Source of the DNA: Castellaniella sp. MT123
GTDB taxonomy: Bacteria > Pseudomonadota > Gammaproteobacteria > Burkholderiales > Burkholderiaceae_B
Direction: 5' to 3'
DNA: 64,000 nt
Assembly: GCF_039614765.1 (NCBI RefSeq)
Contig: NZ_CP154879.1
Location: 3,286,001-3,350,000 of the forward strand
Position 1 is the first letter of the stretch; each line of letters begins with the position of its first letter. Position numbers and translations under genes: made by a program. Positions 50,757 through 60,647 of the stretch are shown piece after piece. Below the pieces are notes generated by a model that saw only the letters and a list, made by a program, of their open reading frames with translations, had not been told where the DNA came from and did no database searches.

Positions 50757-52475
50757 ATGACCCGCATCACTTTACGCGCACTGGGTGCGCTGGCCCTAGC
50801 GGGCATGGCCGGATCGGTGTATGCCGCCGGCGGCGACCTGGGCGAACTGCAGCGCCAGCCGACCAACTGGACCGCCATCATCATGTTCGGCGTGTTCGTT
50901 CTGTTTACTCTGTGGATCACGAAATGGGCAGCCAGCCGCACCCGGTCCACAGCCGATTTTTACACGGCGGGAGGTGGCATCACCGGCTTCCAGAACGGCC
51001 TGGCGATCGCCGGCGACTACATGTCCGCCGCGTCTTTCCTGGGGATTTCGGCAGCCGTCATGATCAATGGCTATGACGGCCTGATCTATTCCATCGGCTT
51101 TCTGGTCGGCTGGCCGATCCTGACCTTCCTGATGGCGGAACGCCTGCGCAACCTCGGCAAGTTCACCTTTGCCGACGTGGCGGCCTATCGCTTCAAACAG
51201 GGACCGATCCGCGCATTTGCCGCGTCGGGCACCCTGGTGGTCGTGGCCTTCTACCTGATCGCCCAGATGGTGGGTGCCGGCCAGCTGATCAAGCTGCTGT
51301 TCGGTCTGGAATACTGGATCGCGGTGGTCGTGGTCGGCGTGCTGATGATGATCTATGTGCTGTTTGGCGGCATGACGGCCACCACCTGGGTGCAGATCAT
51401 CAAGGCCGCCATGCTGCTGGCCGGGGCGACTTTCATGGCCCTGATGGTGCTGGCGCATTACGGCTTCTCGCCCGAGCGCCTGTTCGCCGCCGCCGTGGAG
51501 GTCAAGACCCTGGCAGCCATGAATGCGGGCAAGGACGCCGCGCAGGCGACGACGCTGGGTCATTCGATCATGGGGCCGGGCAACTTCATCAAGGACCCGA
51601 TCAGCGCCATTTCCTTCGGCATGGCGCTGATGTTCGGCACAGCCGGCCTGCCGCACATCCTGATGCGCTTCTTCACCGTGCCCGATGCCCGCGAAGCCCG
51701 TAAATCCGTGTTCTGGGCCACGTCCTGGATCGGCTACTTCTACATCCTGACCTTCATCATCGGTTTTGGCGCGATCGTCATGGTGTCCACCAATCCGCAG
51801 TTCCTGGATGCGGCGGGCGCCCTGATCGGCGGCGGGAACATGGCGGCCGTTCACCTGGCCAATGCCGTGGGCGGCAATGTGTTCCTGGGTTTCATGTCGG
51901 CTGTGGCCTTTGCCACGATCCTGGCGGTGGTGGCCGGGCTGACGCTGTCGGGCACATCGGCCGTATCGCACGACATCTATGCGACGCTCGTCAGGAAAGG
52001 CGACGCATCGCGCCGCGACGAGATGCGGGTGGCCAAGATCACAACGGTGATTCTGGGCATTATCGCCGTGATCCTGGGCATCGCCTTTGAAAAGCAGAAC
52101 ATCGCCTTCATGGTGTCCCTGGCCTTCGCGGTGGCCGCCTCGGCGAACTTCCCGGTGCTGTTCATGTCGGTGCTGTGGAAGGGCTGCACCACGCGCGGTG
52201 CCATGATCGGCGGCTTCGCCGGCCTGATCAGCGCGGTGGGGCTGACCGTCGTGTCGCCGTCGGTCTGGGAAGTGACCCTGGGTCACCCGGCCGGGTCGGC
52301 CTGGTTTCCCTATGCGTCGCCGGCGCTGTTTTCCATGACCATCGGCTTCGTGTCGATCTGGCTGTTCTCGGTGACGGATCGCAGCGAACGCGCCCGCATC
52401 GACCGGGCTGGCTTCGAGGCGCAGACCGTACGCAGCGAAACGGGTATCGGCGCGGCGGCGGCCAGCGCGCATTGA
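50757..52475 (+). CDS. actP: cation/acetate symporter
   Basis: 572 residues, SSS family with about 13 TM segments and an N-terminal leader ([14 protein letters not shown]). Motifs: [33 protein letters not shown]-type start, [17 protein letters not shown], and [17 protein letters not shown]. Imports acetate, propionate or similar short acids with Na+/H+. Starts one base after the yjcH stop; followed by a terminator. Confidence 0.95.
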   Translation: MTRITLRALGALALAGMAGSVYAAGGDLGELQRQPTNWTAIIMFGVFVLFTLWITKWAASRTRSTADFYTAGGGITGFQNGLAIAGDYMSAASFLGISAAVMINGYDGLIYSIGFLVGWPILTFLMAERLRNLGKFTFADVAAYRFKQGPIRAFAASGTLVVVAFYLIAQMVGAGQLIKLLFGLEYWIAVVVVGVLMMIYVLFGGMTATTWVQIIKAAMLLAGATFMALMVLAHYGFSPERLFAAAVEVKTLAAMNAGKDAAQATTLGHSIMGPGNFIKDPISAISFGMALMFGTAGLPHILMRFFTVPDAREARKSVFWATSWIGYFYILTFIIGFGAIVMVSTNPQFLDAAGALIGGGNMAAVHLANAVGGNVFLGFMSAVAFATILAVVAGLTLSGTSAVSHDIYATLVRKGDASRRDEMRVAKITTVILGIIAVILGIAFEKQNIAFMVSLAFAVAASANFPVLFMSVLWKGCTTRGAMIGGFAGLISAVGLTVVSPSVWEVTLGHPAGSAWFPYASPALFSMTIGFVSIWLFSVTDRSERARIDRAGFEAQTVRSETGIGAAAASAH

Positions 52476-52499
52476 TCCTTTCTTGACCGCAACATCCTT

Positions 52500-52527
52500 C
52501 ATCGGCCCTTCGGGGCCGATGTCTTTT
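52500..52527 (+). terminator. rho-independent terminator of yjcH-actP
   Basis: CATCGGCCC (52500-52508), TTCG loop, GGGCCGATG (52513-52521), then TCTTTT. A stable UUCG tetraloop hairpin. Confidence 0.93.
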
Positions 52528-52582
52528 GAGTCCCGCTGGCGGGCGTATCATGAACCATCCCGAACCTCCCGGAACCTGACGC

Positions 52583-53788
52583 ATGGCGAGCCCCTTGACC
52601 AATATCCCCGATTCCGCCGCCTGGCACGAACAAACGCTGGTGCTGCATGGCGACGCGGCCTGCCACCATGACGCCGCGGTGGTGCCGCCGATCCATTACA
52701 GCGCAACCTTCCGGGCGGAATCAGCTGAACAGTTTTCCGCCCTGGCGACCACGGTGCGCCCGGCGACTTTCTATACGCGTCATGGAAATCCCGTGAACAA
52801 GCACGTGGAAGCCATCCTGGCGGGGCTGGAAGGCACGGAAACGGCGCTGCTGACAGGGTCCGGCATGGGGGCCATCTGCACGACGATCCTGGCCCTGCTG
52901 CAGGCGGGCGACCACGTCGTCGCGCAGCAGCGCCATTACATGAGCACGTCGAAGCTGTTTTCCGAGGTGCTCACCCGCTACGGCGTGCAGGTCAGTTTTT
53001 TCGACCAGACGGATCTGGACAGCCTGCGGGCCGTCCTGCGGCCGGATACGAAACTGATCATGGTCGAAACGCCCGTCAATCCCAGCCTGTCGATCACCGA
53101 TCTGGCGGCGGTGGCCGAAATCGCCCGGTCCCGGGGCATTCTGACCGTGGCGGACAATACCTTTGCATCGCCGCTGAACCAGCAGCCGCACGCCTTGGGC
53201 ATCGACATCGTCGTGCACAGCGCGACGAAATATCTGGGTGGACACAGCGACATCATGGCGGGCGCCATCTGCTGCAGCCATGCCCTGGCCGAAAAGATCT
53301 GGCGGATGCATGTGACGCTGGGCGCCGTTCTGTCGCCCATGGATGCCTGGCTGCTGCTGCGTGGCCTGCGTACCCTGTCGCTGCGCGTGGAACGCATCAA
53401 CGCCAATGCCCTGGCGATCGCGCGCTGGCTGGAAGGCCGGCCCGAAATCGAGCAGGTACTGTATCCGGGGCTGGAAAGTCACGCCCAGCACGCGCTGGCG
53501 GCGCGCCAGATGAAAGGGTTCGGGGCGATCGTCGCGTATTCGATCCGGGGCGGCTATGCCCAGACCCAGCGTTTCGTGTCGGCGCTGAAACTCGCCACCC
53601 AGGCGGTCAGCCTGGGCGGGGTGGAAACCCTGGCGGTGCATACCGCGTCCATGTGGGCCAGTTCGATGACCGAAGCCGACATGCGGGCCGCCGGCATCGA
53701 GCCTAATTTTGTGCGCATGTCGGTGGGGGTGGAACACGTGGACGACCTGAAGGCAGATCTGGCGCAGGCGCTGGAACAGTCGAGATAA
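52583..53788 (+). CDS. trans-sulfuration family PLP enzyme (MetB/MetC/MGL type)
   Basis: 401 residues. Family pattern: PIHYSATF, FYTRHGNPVNKHVE, GSGMGAICTT, PLP-Asp in VADNTFASPL, PLP-Lys in VVHSATKYLGGHSD, and SLGGVETL near the C-terminus. The YTRHGNP variant occurs in cystathionine beta/gamma-lyases, synthases and methionine gamma-lyases; the exact reaction cannot be assigned by eye. A stand-alone gene. Confidence 0.9.
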   Translation: MASPLTNIPDSAAWHEQTLVLHGDAACHHDAAVVPPIHYSATFRAESAEQFSALATTVRPATFYTRHGNPVNKHVEAILAGLEGTETALLTGSGMGAICTTILALLQAGDHVVAQQRHYMSTSKLFSEVLTRYGVQVSFFDQTDLDSLRAVLRPDTKLIMVETPVNPSLSITDLAAVAEIARSRGILTVADNTFASPLNQQPHALGIDIVVHSATKYLGGHSDIMAGAICCSHALAEKIWRMHVTLGAVLSPMDAWLLLRGLRTLSLRVERINANALAIARWLEGRPEIEQVLYPGLESHAQHALAARQMKGFGAIVAYSIRGGYAQTQRFVSALKLATQAVSLGGVETLAVHTASMWASSMTEADMRAAGIEPNFVRMSVGVEHVDDLKADLAQALEQSR

Positions 53789-53819
53789 CGCCGGATCGGG
53801 GACGGGCGGGCTCCGGGCC

Positions 53820-54299
53820 TTAGTTCAGGCCGGCCTTGTCCAGGCCGAAAGCCTTGTCCGACGACCCGGGCACCGGGCGGAACGCCACGCCCAGCCTGTT
53901 CCAGCCATTGATCCCGACGATCAGGAACGACAGGTCGGCCAGTTCCTTTTCGGAAAGGTGTTCACGGACCCGATGGAACAGTTCGTCGGAGATGCCGTGG
54001 GGCGGCAGTTGCGTCAGCGCCTCGGTCCATTCCAGGATGGCCTTTTCCTTCGCGTCGAACAGAGGCGATTCGCGCCAGACGGCGACGTGATGCAGGCGCA
54101 GTTCACGCTCGCCGGCCAGTTTGCCTTCCTTGACGTGCATGTCCACGCAGAACGCGCAGCCGTTCAGCTGTGACGCGCGCAGCGTGACCAGATAGCCGAT
54201 CTTGGCCAGAAAGGGGTTCTTGTGCAGAGTCTGGCTGAAGTCCGAGTATTTCTGGGCGGCTTCGGGTGATAGCTGGAAGTAATTCAGACGCTGGGTCAT
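53820..54299 (-). CDS. carboxymuconolactone decarboxylase / AhpD-like protein
   Basis: 159 residues. The redox motif NGCAFCVDMHVKEGK carries the CxxC...H triad of AhpD-like alkylhydroperoxidases. Helical core ELRLHHVAVWRESPLFDAKEKAILEWTEALT is typical. Likely peroxide or electrophile detoxification. Convergent with the PLP enzyme gene; the start at 54299 follows the usual family N-terminus. Confidence 0.92.
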   Translation of the reverse strand: MTQRLNYFQLSPEAAQKYSDFSQTLHKNPFLAKIGYLVTLRASQLNGCAFCVDMHVKEGKLAGERELRLHHVAVWRESPLFDAKEKAILEWTEALTQLPPHGISDELFHRVREHLSEKELADLSFLIVGINGWNRLGVAFRPVPGSSDKAFGLDKAGLN

Positions 54300-54398
54300 G
54301 ATGCGGGTCCAAAAAGGTCAGTCAAAAAATGGAACATCTTGTATTGTGAACCGTTTTGGTCCTGTTTGCTGCCGGGATGCCGCGTGGAACCCATCTGG

Positions 54399-55853
54399 CT
54401 ACAGATACGGGCTGGCCAGCCAGATGATGCGGTTGCGCAGCTGCTTCAGAAACGGGATGGCCTGCAAGTATTCCTGCGTGACGGGATCGGATTGTTCGAT
54501 CTCGCGGTCGATGCGCGCGGCAATCCGGCCCGCCATGACCGGATCGTAGATTTCCATGTCCAGTTCGAAATTCAGGCGCAGGCTGCGGGGGTCCAGGTTG
54601 GATGAGCCGACGTAAGACCAGCCATCGTCGATGGTCAGCAGTTTGGAGTGGTCGAAATTTCCCCGGCTGCGCCAGACCCGGCAGCCGGCGGCTATCACCT
54701 GGGCCAGTTGCGCGGTCATGGCGTAGTTCACCAGACGCAGGTTGTTGCGGCCCGGAATGACGATGTCCACCTGGATGCCGCGTCGCGCGGCGGTGTTCAG
54801 CGCTCCCATCAAGGTCTGGTCGGGCAGGAAGTAGGGCGACTGGATGCGCACGTGGCGCTGGGCCACGGCCAGCGCGCCCAACAGTACGCTGTGCGTGGCG
54901 GCGATGAACCGGTCGGGGCTGGAACGGATACAGCGGGCCGGCACCTGCGGCTGCGGGGCGCTGGGTGAGATCCGGCACCAGTCTTCGATGCGCAGGCGTT
55001 CGCGGGTGGCGAATTCCCAGTCATTGGCAAAGACAGCGAACAGCTGTGTGGCGACCGGGCCTTCGACGCGGAAATGGGTGTCGCGGGCGGCATGGCGCCC
55101 CGCCAGTGACGACATGAAGCTTTCGCGGATGTTCATCCCGCCCATGAACCCCAGATGCCCGTCGATGAAGAGGATCTTGCGGTGACTGCGCAGATTGGCG
55201 TACGGCATGCGCAGGCCCAGCAGATTCGACATGAAAAGTTCAGTGTGGATCCCGTGGCGGCGCAGCAGGTGGACGATGGGTGGGTGCGAATACTTCGCGC
55301 CCACCGAATCGATCAGCACCCGGACGGCCACGCCGCGTTCGTGCGCACGCTGCAGGGCTTGCGCGAACTGTAGCCCGATCCGGTCATGGTCGAAGATGTA
55401 GCTTTGCAGCGCGATGCAGTGCGCCGCGGAATCGATGGCCTGCAGCATGGCGGGATAGGCCTCGTCGCCGCTGTCCAGGAGGGTAATGTGATTGCCGTCG
55501 TGCAGTGGGAAGCGGCTGATGCGGTCGCCCAGCACGCGCAAGGACGTGAACTGAGCGCCTGCCAGGGATGCCACGTCATGGAAGGGTTCGCGCGCGTGGT
55601 TGACGTAGTCCTTGATCAGGCGGCTGCGCTGGGTGGACAACTGGTCGTGGCGGATACGGTTGATGCCGGCCACCAGATACAGGAACGGGCCCAGTAACGG
55701 CGACATCAGGATCACGCCGACCCAGGCGATGGCGGCGCGCACGTCGTTCTTGTTCATGGCCGCATGGATGGCCGTGAAGGCGCCGATGATCAGCGAGACG
55801 ACCGCGACCAGGTGCGGCCAGTAGGTGAGCAGGAAGTGCGAGACCACCTGCAT
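54399..55853 (-). CDS. cls: cardiolipin synthase (phospholipase D family)
   Basis: 484 residues. Two N-terminal TM segments (LVAVVSLIIGAFTAIHA; VILMSPLLGPFLYLVAG), then two PLD HKD motifs: SHRKILFIDG (near residue 226) and DHSKLLTIDD (near 405). Condenses phosphatidylglycerol (or PG with PE) to cardiolipin. Downstream of a small hypothetical gene with a 3-bp gap. Confidence 0.93.
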   Translation of the reverse strand: MQVVSHFLLTYWPHLVAVVSLIIGAFTAIHAAMNKNDVRAAIAWVGVILMSPLLGPFLYLVAGINRIRHDQLSTQRSRLIKDYVNHAREPFHDVASLAGAQFTSLRVLGDRISRFPLHDGNHITLLDSGDEAYPAMLQAIDSAAHCIALQSYIFDHDRIGLQFAQALQRAHERGVAVRVLIDSVGAKYSHPPIVHLLRRHGIHTELFMSNLLGLRMPYANLRSHRKILFIDGHLGFMGGMNIRESFMSSLAGRHAARDTHFRVEGPVATQLFAVFANDWEFATRERLRIEDWCRISPSAPQPQVPARCIRSSPDRFIAATHSVLLGALAVAQRHVRIQSPYFLPDQTLMGALNTAARRGIQVDIVIPGRNNLRLVNYAMTAQLAQVIAAGCRVWRSRGNFDHSKLLTIDDGWSYVGSSNLDPRSLRLNFELDMEIYDPVMAGRIAARIDREIEQSDPVTQEYLQAIPFLKQLRNRIIWLASPYL

Positions 55854-55856
55854 GGG

Positions 55857-56108
55857 TCAGGATCCGTCCTGGGCCGGCCGATGGCGGATGGAATCCAGCC
55901 AGTCCGGGTTCGGCGCACCCGTGCCCGCGTATTGCTGATTGCGGGAGTTCGACCGCCAGACGCCGCCGCCGATGCCGGGCAGCGGTTCGGTGCGATACCA
56001 GTACCACTGGCCATCCGCATCCTGGGCGGCCCAGTCCCAGCCTTCGGGGGCGGTGGACCAGTCGGGCGCGTCCTGGGCGGGCGCGTGGGGGGCGGAAGGC
56101 GTAGTCAT
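55857..56108 (-). CDS. hypothetical Trp/Pro-rich small protein
   Basis: 83 residues, soluble, low complexity N-terminus and several Trp/Tyr (EGWDWAAQDADGQWYWYRTE). No family recognised. Coupled to cls by a 3-bp gap, so probably co-expressed. Confidence 0.65.
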   Translation of the reverse strand: MTTPSAPHAPAQDAPDWSTAPEGWDWAAQDADGQWYWYRTEPLPGIGGGVWRSNSRNQQYAGTGAPNPDWLDSIRHRPAQDGS

Positions 56109-56184
56109 GGGTCCCCTGGTGGAAAGCGGCCGGGATGGCGGGCCGCCGCGGATCGACAGGATGCCTGCCCGCGCATGTTCGGAA

Positions 56185-56613
56185 CTAGTCGGCAGTCACC
56201 AGATTCTGACGAATCTTGTCATAACCCAGATTGAAAAGAAAGCCGTAGGGCAGGTAGAACAGCACGAAGCCGATGTCCAGGATCAGGGCCTGCCAAAGCG
56301 AGATGTCCAGCCACCAGGCGACAAAGGGGATGGCGATGATGATGAGGCCGCCTTCGAAGCCGCAGGCGTGACCGATGCGCACCCAGTAGGTGCGATCAAA
56401 TCCCAAGCGGGCCTGTGCGCGGTCGAACAGCCAGTTATAGAGCATGTTCCAGACCACCGCGATCATGGCAATGACGGCGGTCAGGATGCCCATGCTGAGC
56501 ATGGGGTGGCCTGTGATCCAGGCTGCCAGGGGCGCTGAGATGCCGATGGCAAGGATCTCGAACGCGAACGCATGAAAGACGCGTTCGGATAGCGATCGAT
56601 GGTGAATCTGCAT
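56185..56613 (-). CDS. PACE-family (bacterial transmembrane pair) efflux protein
   Basis: 142 residues with four TM helices in two BTP repeats: ERVFHAFAFEILAIGISAPLA (first repeat) and RIGHACGFEGGLIIIAIPFVA (second repeat), each with a membrane-embedded Glu. AceI-like PACE transporters export chlorhexidine and other biocides. Upstream of the cls pair on the same strand but 76 bp away. Confidence 0.88.
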   Translation of the reverse strand: MQIHHRSLSERVFHAFAFEILAIGISAPLAAWITGHPMLSMGILTAVIAMIAVVWNMLYNWLFDRAQARLGFDRTYWVRIGHACGFEGGLIIIAIPFVAWWLDISLWQALILDIGFVLFYLPYGFLFNLGYDKIRQNLVTAD

Positions 56614-56704
56614 GGTGGAATTTTAGCGATGGAGGTGGTGTCGTCACCACGTTCATCTGTCGCAGACGGGGTCGTCCCTGTCTGGCCGGGAAAGCGGGGG
56701 GATA

Positions 56705-56781
56705 TGGGGTGACCGATGGGGCTCGAACCCACGACAACCGGAATCACAATCCGGGACTCTACCAACTGAGCTACGGTCACC
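56705..56781 (-). tRNA. tRNA-His(GTG)
   Basis: 77 nt including CCA and the extra 5' G (position -1, at 56781) opposite C73. Acceptor GTGACCG/CGGTCAC; anticodon arm CCGGA-TTGTGAT-TCCGG; T-arm GTTCGAGCC. Confidence 0.96.
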
Positions 56782-56940
56782 ACAGAAAGAAGGAAGATTC
56801 TAGCATGCCAGAAAACCTTTTGCAGGACTGGGGGCCTGCTCTTGATTGCCCGCGCGTTTTGGGTCATGTTATCGGCTTGATGGATTTCAATGGGCCGGGC
56901 CGGTGTCGGCTGGGCCTCTCCTCCAAAAAAGGAACCGTTC

Positions 56941-57567
56941 ATGGCACAGATCTTCGTCGTCCATCCTGAAAACCCGCAGTCCCGGCTGTTGCAGCAAGCC
57001 GGCGAACTGCTGTCGCAGGGGGGGCTGGTGGCCGTTCCGACCGATTCCAGCTATGCCGTCGTGGCGCGGCTGGACGACAAGTCGGCAGCCGAAGGCCTGC
57101 GTCGGCTGCGGGGGCTGGACGAACGCCACCACCTGACGCTGTTGTGCCGCGATCTGGCGGAAATCAGCCATTTCGCCAAGGTCGAGAACACCCACTATCG
57201 CCTGCTGAAGCTGGCTACCCCCGGGCCCTGGACCTTCATCCTGGAAGCCACCAAGGAAGTCCCGCGGCGGGTTTCGCACCCCTCGCGCAAGACCATCGGC
57301 ATCCGGGTGCCGGACCATCGGGTGACGCGGGCACTGATCGATGCGGTGGGCTCGCCCCTGCTGTCCACCACGCTCATCCCGGAAGGCGAAACCCTGCCGC
57401 TCAACGACGCGCAGGACATCCTGGCGCGCTATCAGCATGATCTGGCCGCGATCGTCGACGGCGGCGCCTGCCCCTTCGATTCCACCACCGTCATCGATCT
57501 GACCGGCGCGGTTCCGCAGGTCGTGCGGGTGGGGCGGGGCGACCCGGCCACGCTGGGCTTGCAATAG
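56941..57567 (+). CDS. YciO/Sua5 family threonylcarbamoyl-AMP synthase-like protein
   Basis: 208 residues. YrdC-type fold: GGLVAVPTDSSYAVVARLDD, RLRGLDERHHLTLLCRDL, ATPGPWTFILEATKEVPRR and DSTTVIDLTG. YciO is a Sua5 paralogue with weak or uncertain t6A activity. AAGGAA stands before ATG 56941. Next gene is a site-2-type protease, a common neighbour. Confidence 0.92.
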   Translation: MAQIFVVHPENPQSRLLQQAGELLSQGGLVAVPTDSSYAVVARLDDKSAAEGLRRLRGLDERHHLTLLCRDLAEISHFAKVENTHYRLLKLATPGPWTFILEATKEVPRRVSHPSRKTIGIRVPDHRVTRALIDAVGSPLLSTTLIPEGETLPLNDAQDILARYQHDLAAIVDGGACPFDSTTVIDLTGAVPQVVRVGRGDPATLGLQ

Positions 57568-57621
57568 CGGTTATGCTTGCGAGGATTGCCGGCGCGGGCC
57601 GGCATCCACGCAAGCTCTCCC

Positions 57622-58275
57622 ATGGATCAACTCATCCAGACCATCGCGGTCTATGCCTTGCCCGTGCTGTTCGCCATCACGCTGCACGAGGCGGCGCATG
57701 GCTATGTCGCCCGCTTCTTTGGCGACCCGACCGCGCAGCAGGCCGGTCGCATCAGCCTGAATCCGCTGCGCCACATCGATCCCGTGGGCACGATCGTGGT
57801 GCCGCTGGTCCTGCTGTTCGTCACGCGTTTCATGGGGGGCGGACTGCTGTTTGGCTGGGCCAAGCCGGTGCCGGTCGACTGGAGCCGCCTGCGCCGTCCC
57901 AAGCAGGACATGCTGTGGGTGGCGCTGGCCGGCCCCGCGTCCAATCTGTTCATGGCGATCGTCTGGGTCCTGCTCTGGCGCCTGATGCTGTCGATGGGCC
58001 TGATCCAGAGTGGCAGCGACTTCTGGTCCCGGATGGCGTATGCCGGGGTGCAGGTGAACCTGATCCTCATGGCGCTCAATCTCATTCCCCTGCCGCCCCT
58101 GGACGGCGGGCGCATCGTCTTCAGTTTGTTGCCGCCGCGCATGGCCTGGCAGTATGGCCGGATCGAGCCCTACGGGCTGGTGATCCTGGTCGTGCTGATG
58201 ATGACCGGCTGGCTCTCGCCGCTGATGGCGCCCCTGCTGCAGTTAGGCGGATGGATCGTCAACCGATTTTTATAG
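57622..58275 (+). CDS. site-2-protease-type membrane metalloprotease (M50)
   Basis: 217 residues, about five TM helices. Zinc site HEAAHGYVA (HExxH) near residue 22 and the third ligand in NLIPLPPLDGGRI near residue 160. Compact S2P without PDZ, of the kind that may cleave membrane-bound regulators; targets unknown. ATG 57622 chosen; a longer frame lacks homology. Confidence 0.9.
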   Translation: MDQLIQTIAVYALPVLFAITLHEAAHGYVARFFGDPTAQQAGRISLNPLRHIDPVGTIVVPLVLLFVTRFMGGGLLFGWAKPVPVDWSRLRRPKQDMLWVALAGPASNLFMAIVWVLLWRLMLSMGLIQSGSDFWSRMAYAGVQVNLILMALNLIPLPPLDGGRIVFSLLPPRMAWQYGRIEPYGLVILVVLMMTGWLSPLMAPLLQLGGWIVNRFL

Positions 58276-58313
58276 ATTGGCGACGCGAATCCGGTAAACT
58301 TGGTTTTTTATTT

Positions 58314-58340
58314 CGCCTGGGATATTGCCCGGGCGTTTTT
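58314..58340 (+). terminator. terminator-like hairpin before dapA
   Basis: CGCCTGGG (58314-58321) pairs with CCCGGGCG (58328-58335), eight pairs with one T-G, 6-nt loop, then T5. It lies 17 bp before the dapA ATG, so it can end the protease transcript or attenuate dapA. Confidence 0.7.
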
Positions 58341-58357
58341 CGGAGACATTCCTCATC

Positions 58358-59260
58358 ATGGCCGGCGCGGATTCATCCCTTCCAGTCTTTCAGGGCAGCA
58401 TGGTGGCCCTGGTTACGCCCATGCATCCCGACGGGCAACTGGACCTGGAGGCCTTTCGAAAACTGATCGACTGGCATGTCGGGCAGGGCACCGATGCCCT
58501 CGTGATCGTCGGCACGTCCGGCGAATCGCCGACCGTGACGGTGCAGGAACAAGCCGAACTCATCGAGCTGGCCGTGCGTCACGCCGATGGGCGCATCCCC
58601 ATCATCGCCGGGACGGGCGGCAATTCCACGGCCGAAGCCATCGAATTGCAGCGCCATGCCTACGCGGCGGGCGCGGCGGCGGGCCTGACGGTCGTGCCGT
58701 ACTACAACAAGCCCACCCAGGAAGGCCTGTACCAGCATTTCCGGGCGATCGCCGAATCCGTCGAATTGCCCAGCATCCTGTACAACGTGCCCGGCCGCAC
58801 CGTGGCTGACCTGTCCAACGAAACCATCCTGCGCCTGGCGCAGGTGCCCGGCATCATCGGGGTGAAGGACGCCACCGGCAATATCGCCCGCGGCGCCCAG
58901 CTGATCGCGGACGCCCCGGCGGGGTTCCATGTCATCAGTGGCGACGACCCGACTGCCGCCGCGCTGATCCTGCTGGGCGGCCGGGGCAATATCTCCGTCA
59001 CCGCCAATGTCGCGCCCCGGCTGATGCACGAATTGTGCGCGGCCGCGCTGCGGGGCGACGTACCCGAGACCCGGCGTCTGAACACCGTGCTCGCGACGCT
59101 GAACCGGGTGCTCTTCCTGGAAGCCAACCCCATCCCCGTGAAGTGGGCTGTGGCCGAGATGGGCCTGACCCGGTTAGGCTATCGCCTGCCCCTGACGCCC
59201 TTGTCCGATTCCTACCGCGCCGTGGTGCGCCAAGCCTTGATTGATGCAGGTTGCCTCTGA
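58358..59260 (+). CDS. dapA: 4-hydroxy-tetrahydrodipicolinate synthase
   Basis: Condenses pyruvate and aspartate semialdehyde for lysine/DAP synthesis. 300 residues. Motifs: [33 protein letters not shown], catalytic Tyr in [10 protein letters not shown] and Schiff-base Lys in [11 protein letters not shown] 58358 matches the family start. bamC follows by 1 bp. Confidence 0.97.
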   Translation: MAGADSSLPVFQGSMVALVTPMHPDGQLDLEAFRKLIDWHVGQGTDALVIVGTSGESPTVTVQEQAELIELAVRHADGRIPIIAGTGGNSTAEAIELQRHAYAAGAAAGLTVVPYYNKPTQEGLYQHFRAIAESVELPSILYNVPGRTVADLSNETILRLAQVPGIIGVKDATGNIARGAQLIADAPAGFHVISGDDPTAAALILLGGRGNISVTANVAPRLMHELCAAALRGDVPETRRLNTVLATLNRVLFLEANPIPVKWAVAEMGLTRLGYRLPLTPLSDSYRAVVRQALIDAGCL

Positions 59261-59261
59261 C

Positions 59262-60395
59262 ATGATGATGAAACGCAAGCCGATTTTCTGGACTGGGCTG
59301 ACCCTGGCCGGTCTGGTGGCCCTGTCCGGTTGCTCGACCATGAGCCAGTTGACCGGGCAGTCCGAGTCCATCGAATACAAGAGCACGGTCACGGGCGATC
59401 CCCTGGTGGTTCCGCCGGATCTGACCCAGGCCAGCGACAATACGCACTACAAGGCCCCGGCAGGCACGGCGCGGCTCAGCGATTATGCGGCCAGCCAGCG
59501 TGCCCAGGGCAGTGTCAGCCCCGCCGACCGGGTACTGCCGCAGGCGCCGGGCATTCAGGTCATGCGGGATGGCACCCTGCGCTGGCTGGTTGTCAGCGAG
59601 CCGGCCCAGACCCTGTACCCCAAGCTCATCGAATTCTGGGGTGAGCAGGGCTTCACGATTCAGTCCCAGAATCCCCAGACCGGCCTGATCGAAACCGATT
59701 GGGCGGAAAACCGCGCGAAGATCCCCGAAGGCTGGCTGCGCAGTGCGCTGGGCAGCATCCTGGATCAGGTCTTCGACAGCGGCGAACGCGATCGCTTCTC
59801 CACCCGCATCGAACGGGTCAACGACAAGACCGAAGTGTATGTCACCCACCAGCACATGGTGGAAACGCCGACCACGGACGGCGCGGCTTTCAAATGGGTC
59901 TTCGGCAAGGAAGACCCGGGCCTGAACGCCGCGATGCTGGCGCGCATGATGGTCTATCTGGGCACCGACCAGAAAAAGGCCGCCACCGACATCAAGAACG
60001 CCACGCGTGATACGGGTCCGGGCACCACGGCCCAGCTGGCCGCCGGTCAGGCGTCCCTGGTGGTGAACGAAGCCTTCGACCGCGCCTGGCGGCGTGTGGG
60101 GGTGGCCATCGATTCCGCCCGCTTCACGGTCGAGGACCGCAACCGCAACCAGGGCGACTATTACATCCGGTATCTGGACACCGACACTGGCCAAAAGATC
60201 GAGCAGCAGACCATCTTCGGCCGTATGTTTGGCTCGCGCAACAGCGCCGAACCGCTCAAACTGCGCATCCATGTGGCCCAGCAGGGCAACGGCAGCGAGG
60301 TCTCCGTGCTGGATCAGAACGGCAAGCAGCTCACGGACGCGACCGCCCGCCGAATCCTGACCGTGCTGGACAAAAACCTGAAGGAAATCCAGTAG
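59262..60395 (+). CDS. bamC: outer membrane assembly lipoprotein BamC
   Basis: 377 residues. Lipobox LVALSGC-STM near residue 24 (signal peptide with basic MMMKRK start), an N-terminal unstructured segment contacting BamD (VVPPDLTQASDN), and two helix-grip domains. Accessory of the BAM complex. Three ATGs at 59262-59270; the first is used. dapA-bamC is a conserved pair. A strong terminator follows. Confidence 0.92.
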   Translation: MMMKRKPIFWTGLTLAGLVALSGCSTMSQLTGQSESIEYKSTVTGDPLVVPPDLTQASDNTHYKAPAGTARLSDYAASQRAQGSVSPADRVLPQAPGIQVMRDGTLRWLVVSEPAQTLYPKLIEFWGEQGFTIQSQNPQTGLIETDWAENRAKIPEGWLRSALGSILDQVFDSGERDRFSTRIERVNDKTEVYVTHQHMVETPTTDGAAFKWVFGKEDPGLNAAMLARMMVYLGTDQKKAATDIKNATRDTGPGTTAQLAAGQASLVVNEAFDRAWRRVGVAIDSARFTVEDRNRNQGDYYIRYLDTDTGQKIEQQTIFGRMFGSRNSAEPLKLRIHVAQQGNGSEVSVLDQNGKQLTDATARRILTVLDKNLKEIQ

Positions 60396-60441
60396 TTGGC
60401 TGATGGCCGGCCGCGTTCCGGCCAGTTTGCTAGATCCCTTG

Positions 60442-60470
60442 AAGTCCTGCCCGCCGGCAGGACTTTTTTT
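60442..60470 (+). terminator. rho-independent terminator after bamC
   Basis: Perfect 10-bp stem AAGTCCTGCC (60442-60451) with 60456-60465, loop CGCC, followed by further Ts to 60470. Confidence 0.95.
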
Positions 60471-60647
60471 ATTTCACCATGACGTTAGCACCGAATTTGG
60501 CTGACGTTCGCTGAGACTCGCCACAACGAGTTTTCCTAGGGAACAAGCGGGTTCACCATATGCCGGTGCTTTCCGTAACCCGCTCCGCTTTTCCTTCGCT
60601 TGGCTCCCAGCCGACACCTGGAAATCGGAGTTTCTCTAGGAGTCGTC

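Noticed and set aside
50796-52502. 568-codon antisense frame over actP
   Set aside because: Extremely His/Gln/Asp-rich translation of the reverse of a membrane protein gene; shadow.
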